Shown one piece after another: positions 53,784-64,000 of a stretch of DNA of 64,000 nt. The position numbers and the translations under genes are program-made. The stretch's first letter is position 1. Every line of letters starts with the position of its first letter. The stretch comes from Paraphoma chrysanthemicola (Eukaryota > Ascomycota > Dothideomycetes > Pleosporales > Phaeosphaeriaceae), in NCBI GenBank assembly GCA_020744225.1, contig JAGMWG010000005.1, forward strand, positions 1,674,001 to 1,738,000. The letters run 5' to 3'. The notes beneath the pieces were generated by a model that was given only the letters and a program-made list of their open reading frames with translations, did no database searches and had not been told where the DNA came from.

Positions 53784-55956
53784 ATGCCTATGCGCTTCAA
53801 TTGCCGGCTGTGCGTGGGCATACGACGTGAACACGTTGCGCTCCACTGTGTGACCTTGGCTACAACGCAGCATAAATGTCACACCTGTCGATTGCTATGT
53901 GATGCTGTTACAGTCCTATTGGGCGAAAACTGGTGGCAGATATTCGACAAAATCTTCATACCTGCTCTAGCCGCCGATGACTTGGGTCCGTTACGACTTC
54001 AGATCAGCGAGCCTCATAAATTCGGTCAGGCCTGGAGCTCTCCAGATATCCAGATGCAGATATATAAGGAGCCTGGTAAGTCTGCATCGGCCAGCAGTCT
54101 TCATTTCCTGATAGTATGCAGGCTCCACCACTCCTTGGTCATACATTGGGGCAGCGGTTGATGTCAGCTCTCATGCTTCATCAGATGCAGCTCAACAACT
54201 GGCCAACATGTGGCTACAGAACTGTGTCTCGGGCGGTGTTGGTCATGAAAAGTGCAGAAAGTATTTTGATCCCAATACTCTGCTTCCGCCACGGGTCATC
54301 GATGTCGGTACCGTGCAGTCAACCCACATTAGGCTTTACATACCTAAAGAGACTGAGAGAGGACGCTACGTTGCACTTTCACACTGCTGGGGAGGTCAAA
54401 ATCCAATCATGACCATAAGAGGCAACATCGAAGAACACTTGGTGAGCATCCCAGCACCACTTCCACAAACCTTCCTGGACGCAGTACTTGTCACGAGAGC
54501 CCTCGGAATCCGATACCTTTGGATCGATAGTCTCTGCATCCTCCAAGACTCTTCTGAGGACTGGGCAATTCACGCCCCGCAGATGGCTACCATTTATGGC
54601 AACTCATACGTCACTTTGGCAGCAGACGCAGCAGAAGATAGCACGACGGGATTCTTGAAGGGTCTTCATCGCAATCGATATGCATCAAAACCTGTTCCTT
54701 TCTCGTACAATGGCTGCGAAGGTAGGGTCTGGATTCGAGAGCGAGGAGCGCTCTGCCACCAGCTCCCTTACCATGACTGGAATTCGCCTAGAGACGTGTT
54801 GAGAACTCTAGACTCCGTAGCGGACGAAGCGGTTCATCCACGCTGCGAAGCTGCACGACGTCCGCAAAGTACACTATCGACCCGAGCTTGGGTAAGATGG
54901 GCATCAGTGAACATGACATTGTAGTTGCTGACGTTGATTAATCTCCTGTAGGCATTCCAAGAGCGTGTATTATCCCCCCGTACACTTCATTTCGGACGAT
55001 CCGAGACAGGATGGGAATGCAGGTCTCAGATCACCTGCGAATGTAGCGTTACAAGCATGCGCTACCGAAGAACGACAAGTCTGATAAAGCTGGCCTTGTC
55101 AAAAGTAGCATGGGCGAAAGTTATTGAAGAATACACCGATATGAAATTGACCATACAGACCGATCGGCTTGCCGCACTGGCAGGTCTGACCGCCGCTCGT
55201 CGGAGGGCAACTGGCCATAATTATGTTTTCGGTCTGTCCATGCACAACATGCCCAATCAATTGCTGTGGCAAAGCGACAGCCCAGGTCAACGTCTGAACA
55301 TCGCACCGACATGGTCATGGGCCTCTACTACGGCTTGGGCGAAGTATAATGTGCAAGATGCGAACAATAAAGTACACGCGTGGTCGAAGCAAACCCTAGA
55401 GGAATGGGAGCGCGAAGCACACACTTCGTGGGCAGATGGATGGAGTATATTAAACCTTCTCGACCTCGTCAACAACCAAAGCCAGGTACCGGAATCAAAT
55501 ACGGCCGAGCTCCGAATCAATGCGCGCCTTCTTTCCGTGACAGTTGACAAACCAGACTCCGATGTCTCTACAGTCCACCATTTGAGCACAGTCGACCACC
55601 CCATCTGGACAATTGATACCTTGACAATACATTGGGACGCTGCCGACGAGATACCCTCTACAGGGACGGATCCGCAGACCTCGCCACAATATGAACTGTT
55701 CATTGCTACACGACCACAAGTACCATTACGAGGCCTATTGTTGGAAAGAGTGTCCCCAATTCATCCAGATTCGGAGTCACAGCTCAATCTGCCCACGTAC
55801 AAACGAGTAGCTAGTATTTCTGCTGGACTTTCCAAATGGCATCTCGATCAGCTTGAAGAACGATATCACATCGTGGCCAAACAACACTTGACCGAGACCT
55901 GGAAATGGAGTGCATGGGCTGCAAGAAGTTCACGACAGACTTTTGCTATAGTCTGA
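53784..55956 (+). CDS. HET-domain protein, second copy type
   Basis: Three exons: 53784-54075, 54122-54891, 54952-55956; 688 residues. The N-terminus has paired cysteines (FNCRLC and KCHTCRLLC), a feature of many HET proteins. The HET domain begins near residue 190: RYVALSHCWGG, PLPQTFLDAVLVTRALGIRY, YLWIDSLCILQDSSEDW, IYGNSYVTLAADAAED, GFLKG and finally RAWAFQERVLSPRTLHFG. All blocks are intact. The C-terminal half has the usual post-HET helices (VIEEYTDMKLTIQTDRLAAL, APTWSWAS). It is not a close copy of the HET protein at 5949-8552; the two share only family motifs. It may act in allorecognition or fusion-induced death; unproven. Confidence 0.9.
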
Positions 55957-56288
55957 TCGCGTCCAGTAGAAAGGGAGATTTTATCGGTTGGTCAAATTCA
56001 ATTTCCAGAAGACCTTGAAGGTCGTTGTGTGTCTCCCAATGGCTGTTTGCTAGATCGAAGCGACAATCAGGATGAAGCTGCAAATTCTTAAAATCTTCTT
56101 CAGTGTGGCACTTTGCCTTACGCTACTACTTAGTCTGCCTTAGATACCCTCTCATGTAATACAAATGGTCCTTTTGATCCGCGTTCCTACATACACATAT
56201 TATGAGAGGACAGTGATGTTTCTTCCAGACATGGACTTTTGTGGTATGCTTGTCTTAAACAAACATAATCCTTTCATCCCAACACATG
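55957..56288. other. Convergent 3' region, nothing recognised
   Basis: 332 bp between the second HET gene and the unknown minus-strand gene. Confidence 0.5.
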
Positions 56289-56996
56289 CTACTCCGACTC
56301 CTTTGATGCCTCATCATTCGCCGACACCTGCAGGAGCTCAAGCCCAAACGCATACCCCAATGTCGCCGCATACATGACCCGCTCGTCGTGCTCCCTACCA
56401 AGCCTCTTCTCAAAGCGCTCACGAGGTACCGCACGCAACTCCACCTCAAGCACCGCATGGTAGCCAGATCCCTCAGCCGCGACATTGCCTACGCTAAGGA
56501 TGCTCTGTGAGCCATATTGCAGCGGTCCGCCACCTATCGACATAACCTCGCGGCTAGCGTCCGTTAACTCGATCTTGATGGAGCGCGCGTTCTGCTCTGC
56601 TTGTATTGCAGGCTGTAGTCGTGGAGGCAGTGCAATGCCATCATGTATCGCCAGCGTGTTGTGGCCCTGAGTATGTCCCTCGAGCTGGATGCGCGACAGT
56701 GATGTTCCTTCGACATGGATATCTGCCGTCCAGGTGTTTGAAATGGGACCGTTACCGTCGTTGAGATCGCTTAGTCGATGGAGCACATGCACGAAGAGGA
56801 CGTCAATGAGATCGACCTCAGATGTAGACAGATTGGACGGGTTCAGCCAGCCTGTATAGATTTTCTTGCTGATAGTCCTTCCGAGGCGTATGATGAGCGT
56901 CTCGATCAAGTGGGACACATTTTGAGAATCATCGTTGCCATAACCTTCTGTGCCACATGGACAGGCTCTGCAGCCATTTAGCATCATCATTTTCAT
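56289..56996 (-). CDS. Protein of unknown function, 5' end uncertain
   Basis: An open frame without ATG extends to 57038; the first in-frame ATG is at 56996, giving 235 residues. The sequence is soluble-looking, with SHLIETLIIRLGRTISKK, VDLIDVLFVHVLHRLSDL, HVEGTSLSRIQLEGHTQG and the terminal AATLGYAFGLELLQVSAN. Composition is balanced and low-complexity-free, so it looks like a true domain rather than a chance frame, and a spliced upstream exon is possible. No family is recognised. Its 5' end overlaps or abuts the decayed plus-strand gene remnant. Confidence 0.5.
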   Translation of the reverse strand: MKMMMLNGCRACPCGTEGYGNDDSQNVSHLIETLIIRLGRTISKKIYTGWLNPSNLSTSEVDLIDVLFVHVLHRLSDLNDGNGPISNTWTADIHVEGTSLSRIQLEGHTQGHNTLAIHDGIALPPRLQPAIQAEQNARSIKIELTDASREVMSIGGGPLQYGSQSILSVGNVAAEGSGYHAVLEVELRAVPRERFEKRLGREHDERVMYAATLGYAFGLELLQVSANDEASKESE

Positions 56997-58243
56997 GATC
57001 TGGTATTTCACCCAAGACCACCAGGATCCGATTAACAAATTCCTCGACGACTGGGCAAACCCCGCAGATCTTCGGATGCCAGGATGCCAGGTGAGAAGCA
57101 GGCGCCCGAGTATTTCGGCGTCGTGCCTGCCGATGCGAGTAATCCATCGCTCGTAGGACTCGCTATTCGCGTCCCGCTGGCATCGATTAAGCAGTAGTAA
57201 ACGAACCCAAGTGAAGAAGACGAGTCTTCCGGGCCGCTCGAGGAGCGCCCTCGTCGCGACAACGTCACACCCAAGATCCCGGACGGTCAGCAGCAGTTCA
57301 TATCACTGGACGTCAATAACGAGAAGCCTTCTCTGGTCGACAAAATTGACTACTCCATGAACACCATATGGAGCTTGAGCACAGATTCAGATGGCAAGAG
57401 CATGATTTATACGGCGAGCTTGACTCAAGGGAAAGATACAAGTGGTAACCCAACGACCACTCGTACGCTCTGGTACTTGGGTGCATCAGATGATAACAAG
57501 CAGGTCGAGTATCGAGAACTTCCGCTCAAAGACAATGAAGACCAGCGCAAAGCAGTGCTGCCGTACGTACCGTGGACAATCGACGTGCTCACACAGCCAA
57601 CACAGGATACGTCGGACGTCAAGAATGCCGACGACATCGTGACAAAACCGGGCAACGTTCTCAGCGCAGTCTTCGGCATCTCGCAGAATGGAGCGAAAAT
57701 GGGCCGTTGGGTGAACGGCAGGACGGGGAAGCTCGACACCGTCTCGCCCGCGCCACTGACGCGAACGCAATCACGGGCAAAGAGTACTTCCCGGATAAGA
57801 TGTTGTGTGTAGCGTGTACTCTGAGCATGGAGCCCATTGTGCCATCCGACTTTCGATATTTGCGGACGAATTGGTCGATTTATGATAGTGATACGGTATG
57901 TATAGCTCAGTGTCTCACTTGCCCTTTGGTCGAGCAAGAACAGTGAGAATGAGTAGTGGCAGACATGATCTTCGAGATGCACCACGCTTCCTGCTGCCGG
58001 GCACGTTCAGTGAAGAGTTGCAGTGGACCAATCCTGCCACCGCTGCCTGCCGGCGTTTTTGAGCTTGTCACCACCGCCGGCGATGATGAGGGAATCATTC
58101 GTCAGATCGCGGGTAAGCGGGCGCTACCCATGCCAGCTACGACATATACGGTCTCATGCGTACTACTGATCAGGGGTGTGACGAGCGGGATGCGCACGAC
58201 GCAGGTTGTCATCGAGGTGGTGCACGACACTGGGAGCGTCTAG
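56950..58243 (+). pseudogene. Probable decayed gene of unknown family (several frame breaks)
   Basis: Protein-like stretches follow each other in different frames on the plus strand. The first, HQDPINKFLDDWANPADLRM, is broken by an 8-bp tandem duplication (GATGCCAG at 57075-57082 and 57083-57090). Past it, EYFGVVPADASNPSLVGLAI reads on until TAG TAA at 57195-57200. In the same frame the text resumes after the stops with PSEEDESSGPLEERPRR and continues past 57357 as WSLSTDSDGKSMIYTASL and LWYLGASDDNKQVEYREL to about 57750. Another frame then carries AITGKEYFPDKMLCVACT and a third ends at 58243. Some breaks could be introns, but stops plus a duplication favour decay. The family is not recognised. 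Confidence 0.42.
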
Positions 58244-58568
58244 GCGGAGGTGCTGCAGGATCAATGACAGTCATTTGGCTTTTGAAATGTAGCGAGTGAT
58301 GATCATGTTTGATGGCGAAAAATGACAGGTGCTTCGTATCTCTCGCGCAAATTTATCCTATTCCATCCGTCTCTCCCTCATTACGTCCAATGCCGTCAAA
58401 CACGTAAACTTATTCCACCTTGAAAAGCATCCCCTTGTCCAGCAGCAGTGTAGAGGACGAGCAATTGCACCTCTACGTAAGAATCACGTTCAGCTTCATA
58501 TGCAATGAGTTATGGGAAGGTAGTAAGACTTAGCTACGGGTACAGGAAACACATGTTTACATACGTAT
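58244..58568. other. Intergenic, nothing recognised
   Basis: 325 bp between the decayed gene and the end of the large minus-strand gene. Confidence 0.5.
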
Positions 58569-61500
58569 TCAACCGCAATCCTCGAACACCGGGTCATCCC
58601 AGATGTCGTGTGAGAAACCATCAATGCTTCCGAAAACACCATTACCTCCTTCTGCCTTTCCCAGCCGCGAACGAAACGGATTATTGGACGACCAAGACTT
58701 GGTAGAGGGCGACACACTTGAAGAAGTGTCAGCTGTCAGTGCAGGTACGTCCTCGTCATCCGAATCCGGCACACGGAAGCTGTGGACAAAGTCTTCATCA
58801 TAAGCTTCCATCTGCTTCGACGATTCTTCATACTCCTCATGATCAGAATTGGACGATGCGTTGGACACAGTAGCTTTTGATTTGGGACCAGGGGACCTTG
58901 CAGTGCTCGGTGTAGGGCACTCTTCGTCATCCGCTAGATCCTGTGATGTGCTGAGAGAAGAATACCAGTCCAGTTGCCTGTAGTTCCGCCGAAAATGTGT
59001 TTCTCTCATGGCGAACGAGCGTTCGATGAGCGCTTCTATATCACTCTATATGCAGTGAGCTTTGGAACTAAAAGCTGCAATACCAACAAGAAATACTCAC
59101 ATATTGTAGTCTACCGTCTAATTGATAAGTACCCGCATCTGTAACCTCGAAAGCGAATCCAAGTTCGATCAATGCGTATTCATGTATCAACGCTTTGTCG
59201 ATTATAACTCTTTCCGTGTTTGAGGAAGGTTTACATGCCGAGAACTGGGGTCTGTAGTCCGGCCGAAAAAAGAACGAGTGTACTGGTTGGCTACCCAAGA
59301 AGTAGGTATGGCCAGCGTCTGCTTGTAATGAGCATTTGGAGCAAACATATGAGAAAAATATCTTACATGAGCTTCGTGCATATGGCGGTCTCCAGCCACA
59401 CCTCCTGTATGTTTCAAGCAGTTCGCTGCCCGTGCCTGAAGACGGAGCTTCCCAGAAAATGCTGCTTCTTACAGCGTCTGCTGCAAAATTGTGTAAGTCT
59501 GACAGTCCACCGACCATTTCTAGGTCTGAGTCGTAATATCGGATAGGTATTCCGAACTCCGCAAGGGAAGTTTGAAGCTTCGATGTCTTGATGGAGCTTT
59601 GATCTAGCTGTGGTGGAAGTAGCATGACTTGCTGGTCAGTCTGTACTGATCTCGCATTCTGAATGGGCGTTGAGGGCTGTGAGCTTTGAAGTGCTGCCCA
59701 GGAGACATTTGTCCGAGTGTTGACGTTCTGCTTGCGGCCTGATAGGCTTCTCGGATACCACTTGTCCGATTTTATCCTAGAAGAGGATGAGGCCAAGTCT
59801 TCAGTGTAGTCCATGGTTCCGGATCCGCCGTCTTCGATCGTGAGTTGTCGATTACCATCCCCAAAGGACGAAGAGGGACCCTTGCTGAGCGCGATATCTA
59901 GCAGCCGCTCATAAGACCCGATACGATCCTTGAGCTTCTTGTCGGCCTTAGCTCTTTCTTTAGCCGCATTGGCTTCGGCTTCTTGATTGACTCTTTTTTC
60001 AGCCTCCGCCTTTGCAAACTTCAGTGACCTTTGTGCTGCTTTTTTGGCAGCGCGAGCAGCATCTATCTCTCGCTCATGCTGCTCTTTTGCGTCTTGAATT
60101 ATTCTCGCGGCCTGCGCATCTCGGGCGGTTCTTTCCTCACGCCAAGCTGCTTCACTTGTCTTGTGCTCTTCTCCTTGTCGAATGATGAGCTGCTCAAGAC
60201 GCGCGATGTCTTGATCTCGTGCAATGAGCATGTGTTTGACTTCCATCTCTGCGGCCACTCTGGCCCGTTCTAGCTCCGCTTCAGCGTGTTGCTCCTGCTG
60301 TCTGATGAGAAGCTCCATAATCCTCTCAAAACGTGGATCTTCGGCTCTGGTCTTGGACCGGGCGCCTCTCTTCTCGATCAAATCGGCTACAGTCGCCAAT
60401 ATGGATGCTTCTGTTTCACCCTCATCCGTCTTTGCAGAACCCTCTGGGGCTTTGCTGGGAGATGATGATGACTCTTTGGATGGACCTGCTGGAGGGACAG
60501 TAGCAGCAGATCCATCTGTGGGGCGATTAGGTATACCCGGCTGTGCCTCTCCATTTGGTGACCAAGGATTCTTCCGGTCTGGTGAGTAAGTCCCATGACT
60601 TGCTGGCCAGTCTTTGTTGAGCGGTGTTCCGTCAGGGCTCGCATAAGACACAAAAGGATTTGAGTATGAAGGAGAATAGCCCCCATACATAGCAGGTCCA
60701 TAGCCGACCCCGAAAGGGCTATGGTACCCAGGCGGGGCGAAGGGTGCTTGCCCAGATTGCGGACCAAAAGTAGACGGCATTGGATAATTAGGCGTAAATG
60801 GATTATGTCCTGGAGAGTCCTCGGAGGGCGAAAAGCTCCAAGGATCTGGCTCTACGGGCTTTGACTGAGGTTTCTGGGCCACTCTGGCACGGCTTGGTCT
60901 GTCTCTTTGCGCAGGTTCTTTCTTGAGTCGATCATAGGCGGGCGTGGCAGCCTTTGCAGGGCGATAGCGATCTGCTCGTACATGATTCTCAGGTTGTTTT
61001 CCACGACTGTTCTTGTTTGCGCTGCCAGATGAATCACTATGGTCCAAGGATTCCCATATATCTTCATCCGAACTGCCTAAATTATAACTCTCCTCGTAAT
61101 TTTCGAAGCTCTGAGGATCATCTTTCTTCACCTCATTAGCCATTTGAACTACTGAGTCGTTCCATGCATCATCGGATGTGCGGGTAGAGCTTAACTCAAT
61201 CTGCTCGCTCGTAAGAGTAGTCCAGGACGAAAGTAGTCTGTCAACGACGAAGACAGGATCCGTATGGTTGTTCCAGACAATCAATGCTTGGTGATCTCGT
61301 TTTGAAGTCGTCACATTGGACTGTTGACGCCCGAAGACTACTGGAGCGTGCAAGACAACGTCATCCTGATCTTCTCTATCTGAGACGTATGCCTGGTATG
61401 AGGAGTGATCGGTGGTTGTGCTTTGTGCTTCATGTGATTGGACTTCAGAGCCGAACACAAGATTGTAGAGCCAGGTGGCGGTGTCGAAGGAACCCTCCTT

Positions 61501-62149
61501 GTAAAGGTTGAGCTCCACCCGAGATTCAATGTTCGCTGTAGAGGTGCTCTTGGCATCTTCACGTTGAGCGCTTTCGACGACCTGTCGGTTGGCTTGGACC
61601 GCGCTCTCAACCAGCTTTCGGAAACGATTGGGTTGAACTACAGTATGTTTTGCTTGGCTTTGATCTAGTGACCTTGCCAAAACCGTCAGCATGATGCCTA
61701 ATAGCGCGGAGTAGTGAGACCCACGGTCGGATAGTTTCTTCTCGGGCAAGCTGTATTATGTTGACCTCTAAGATCAGCGAAGATTTGATTGCCTCAACTT
61801 CCTTCAGCATTGACTTTGCTCTGTTCCTCTTGATACACCACGACAAGCGTGCCAGCGATTGAGGTGTCTGGAGGAGCTTCTTGATCTCGCCTTCGAGTCG
61901 TCGATACTGTTGTATGATGGCCTCCGTATTGGCGAACAACGCGGGCCTACATATGCTCTGCTGAGATCTGATCAGATCTGCGAGTAGATGCAGGCTGCCG
62001 GACAAGAATGACAAGTTTTGCGCGATGCTCGCAATTTCCTTGCGAGCATGTTTGAGTGTCTCCACAACATCGAAGAGCGCGCGGGAGAGTGCAGCAGCAG
62101 TCCCAGCGACGGTGATGGATGCAGAGATGATACCTAGTACTTCCGCCAT
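58569..62149 (-). CDS. Large protein with STAND-type fungal N-terminal domain, coiled coil and disordered regions; apparent 1-nt frameshift
   Basis: N-terminal part 62149-61745 encodes MAEVLGIISASITVAGTAAA and a four-helix domain with heptads typical of the fungal N-domain found on NACHT/STAND and signalling proteins. After QLA the coherent frame moves by one nucleotide at the CCC run 61746-61744; from 61743 the other frame continues (EKKLSDRGSHYSALLG) for 881 codons to an intron at 59100-59046 (GTGAGT...TAG), then 59045-58569. With the shift, about 1174 residues. The middle is Pro/Ser/Gly/Tyr-rich; a long coiled coil (AELERARVAAEMEVKHML and on) lies about two thirds along; the end is acidic. 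An alternative is a 65-nt intron with a weak GTCAAT donor ending at 61751, which would delete conserved helix residues. No catalytic domain seen. Confidence 0.6.
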
Positions 62150-62693
62150 CTCTGAACTGTGTTGGAAAGTCGGTTCATGTTAGAAGAGAGTGGATTGGGA
62201 GCTGAAGTTCTAAGGCTCTACAGCCTTGCGGCTTACACAGCCCACCATTGTTACATGTTCGGCACAGCCATTGAAACTAATGCATGCAGTATGAAGCCAC
62301 AATGGTGTTCATTCGTGAATCGTGCTTCATCAGGACATACAGGCTGGTAAGCAGCCGCCATTGAGTCGAATCATAATGCTGGTCGGCGGCGAACGATTGG
62401 GGCCAAGCATGAAGGACCGGTGAGGAGTGCAGGCCCCTTCTCGCTTGGAGTAGAGGTTGTGCTCAGCATCTGAAGTTTGAAGTGATTGGAAGGGTGGATG
62501 CGGGGAACTTTGGGGGCCGGAATGGTTGAGTACAGTGAATGTAACGCGGAGATAATCGGCGATAACTTTTCCTACCTCAATGCGTCATCGCGAACATCGG
62601 ATCGCACGTGTTTGTACACCCACTTCTCATGCACCACTACCCCAGAGCCGCATACCCACGCATGCGCTCCCACCAGCATTTCTTACCCGAGTC
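62150..62693. other. Divergent upstream region of the large N-domain protein and the F-box gene
   Basis: 544 bp between opposite starts; no specific site is identified. Confidence 0.5.
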
Positions 62694-64000
62694 ATGCGAT
62701 ACGCGAACTACCTGCCGGACGAACTACTCCTCGAGATAATCGCCCTAATCGAGCTCTGGGAAATAAAAGAGCGCCAACCTTCTCTCGCCCGCTTCTGCGC
62801 CGTCAACAGACAATGGTACGACGTGGGCATCCAGCGCCTCTACGACTCGCCATACCTTCCCGGCGGCAGATATGAGCTCTTCGTGCGCACGGTCTGCCCG
62901 TCCGTACTCGCGCATATCAAGCCCAGCGCATTAGCAGGCCTGGTCCGCGTTCTGGATCTGTCGTATATCGTGCACAATTCAACGAAATCAACAACAGCAC
63001 GTAAGTTAATTACCACCTCCACATTTGCATACTCCCTCACTCGCCGAACCCGCTAACTCCCCACCACAGGTCTTCTCGGCCGCACCAAATCCTCGCTCCA
63101 AACATTCATCGCCCCACAAGCCTCCTTCGCAATAAACTGCTTCGCCTCGCTCTCCAAATGCACTAAACTCCTCATCCTCGACCTCAGCCTCGTCTCCGAA
63201 TGCATCTCCTTCCAATCCCTCAACCAGACCGTCCGCCAACTGCCCTTGCTCCGCGAACTCTATCTCCCGCGCTGCAGTTCGCGTAACGAAGCCAATCCCA
63301 ACGCCGGCATGAATATACAGTGGCCGCCTGTGCTCAGACATTTGAGTCTGAGTGGAAGTGTCAGCGCGGCGTTTTTGTGGGATATGTTACGACAGCCCGG
63401 CCATTTTCCGCCGAGTATGTGTAGTTTGAGCGTGGTGCATTGTGTTGGGTTGGATCACAGGGGAATTAAGCCGTTGTTGTGTAATTTGGGTCATTTGACG
63501 GTTGTCGAGTTGAGGGACTTACCCGCGGTCAAACATGGGAGGTGTAAGTACTGTTGCACGATGTGTATGCGAGTTGGTGTGAGAATGCTAACATGGTGTA
63601 TAGTCAATAGTGTACTGGATTGGTTACCGAATTTGGTACAATTGACCGTTGCGCTGGATTACATCGACTCTAGATTTGGGAATATGCCCTCTGACTTCTC
63701 GGCGTCGAGGTGGATAGAGGCGAAACCGCTACAGACGCTCACGCTCGTCACGTCAGGCCAGACAGGCATCGACCCCTCAAGGAGTTTCACGGCTGTCGAT
63801 TTGTACGCTTTGATCGACGAGCGCTTTCTGGGTCGCTTACGATACGTGAATATTGCGAAGACTACTGAGTGGATGACTGTGCAGGAGGGCGCGGAGGTAG
63901 GTGCGCTTGAGCTACTTCTAGACGAGCTTGACAAGGAGAATTGGCTGGGGAGACGATGGCATTACAGCTCTATCGGCCCGACAAGCACAGACATGAAGTA
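62694..64000 (+). CDS. F-box/LRR-like protein (partial, runs off the right edge)
   Basis: Exons 62694-63000, 63070-63543 and 63604 to the window end, open throughout; introns are GTAAGT...CAG and GTAAGT...TAG. The start MRYANYLPDELLLEIIALIE is a typical F-box opening, followed by LARFCAVNRQWYDVGIQRLY. Leucine-rich repeat-like segments follow: CTKLLILDLSLVSE, LPLLRELYLPRC, PPVLRHLSLSGS, LGHLTVVELRDLP and LPNLVQLTVALDY. F-box proteins link substrates to the SCF ubiquitin ligase through Skp1; the target is unknown. A possible further donor (GTAGGT) lies at 63896, so the last exon could end there. Confidence 0.8.

Noticed and set aside
57425..57985. Minus-strand frame of 186 codons over the decayed gene
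   Set aside because: Composition is Ser/Cys-rich and low in charged residues, like a shadow; the plus strand reads more like protein.
1..64000. tRNA genes, CRISPR arrays, transposons
   Set aside because: No cloverleaf with a GTTCGAATC-type T-arm was noticed by eye, no spaced identical repeats, and no transposase or reverse transcriptase motif. A tRNAscan or repeat search could still find weak cases.

Overview
The window is nuclear DNA of a filamentous ascomycete, most likely a dothideomycete. Nearly every gene is cut by short GT-AG introns (about 45-105 nt, strong GTAAGT/GTATGT/GTGAGT donors). Fungal-only families (HET, DUF3433, ATG29, SUR7) are present. At the centre lies a mating-type locus carrying one HMG-box gene, MAT1-2-1. 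No alpha-box MAT1-1-1 reading frame was seen, so the strain appears to be MAT1-2 and, by inference, heterothallic. I rebuilt the exon structures by hand. Apart from the few uncertain models flagged below, the exon lengths of every gene with both ends in the window sum to a multiple of three.

Layout. 1-12.6 kb: HTS1 (cut by the left edge), a Gemin2-like SMN-complex protein, a choline/ethanolamine phosphotransferase, a HET-domain protein, a NIPSNAP protein and a DHCR24-like FAD oxidoreductase, all on the minus strand. 13.4-29.2 kb: the MAT region. On the left are an F-BAR/RhoGAP gene (RGD1, the GAP1 of Cochliobolus) and a YLR456W-like gene (ORF1 of Cochliobolus). Then come MAT1-2-1 and a 3.5 kb non-coding stretch, followed by APN2, COX13, APC5 and CIA30. 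Both classical MAT flanks are therefore present together. 29.5-49.8 kb: a housekeeping block with RIM2, an MBA1/mL45-like protein, eIF1, Asterix, MED12, SAICAR synthetase, ATG29, an unknown 413-residue protein, a SUR7-family protein, RAV2/Rogdi and a fused siroheme synthase. 50-64 kb is more accessory: a DUF3433 membrane protein, a second HET gene, an unknown gene, a probable decayed gene, a large protein with a STAND-type fungal N-terminal domain and an apparent frameshift, and an F-box/LRR protein cut by the right edge.

The most unusual structure is in the non-coding part of the MAT region. Between MAT1-2-1 and APN2 runs a degenerate tandem array of about nine or ten units with a very regular 169-170 bp period (about 20650-22200). 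Its best-conserved block is an inverted repeat, CTTGTC-NN-GACAAG. The period is not a multiple of three, so this is not a coding repeat.

Other points: extreme intron density and micro-exons (Asterix has 8 exons for 117 codons; 10-nt exons occur in the phosphotransferase and in ATG29), several stop-free introns of 3n length, and an unusual concentration of genes for mitochondrial proteins around MAT. All identifications come from reading motifs; no database search was run.
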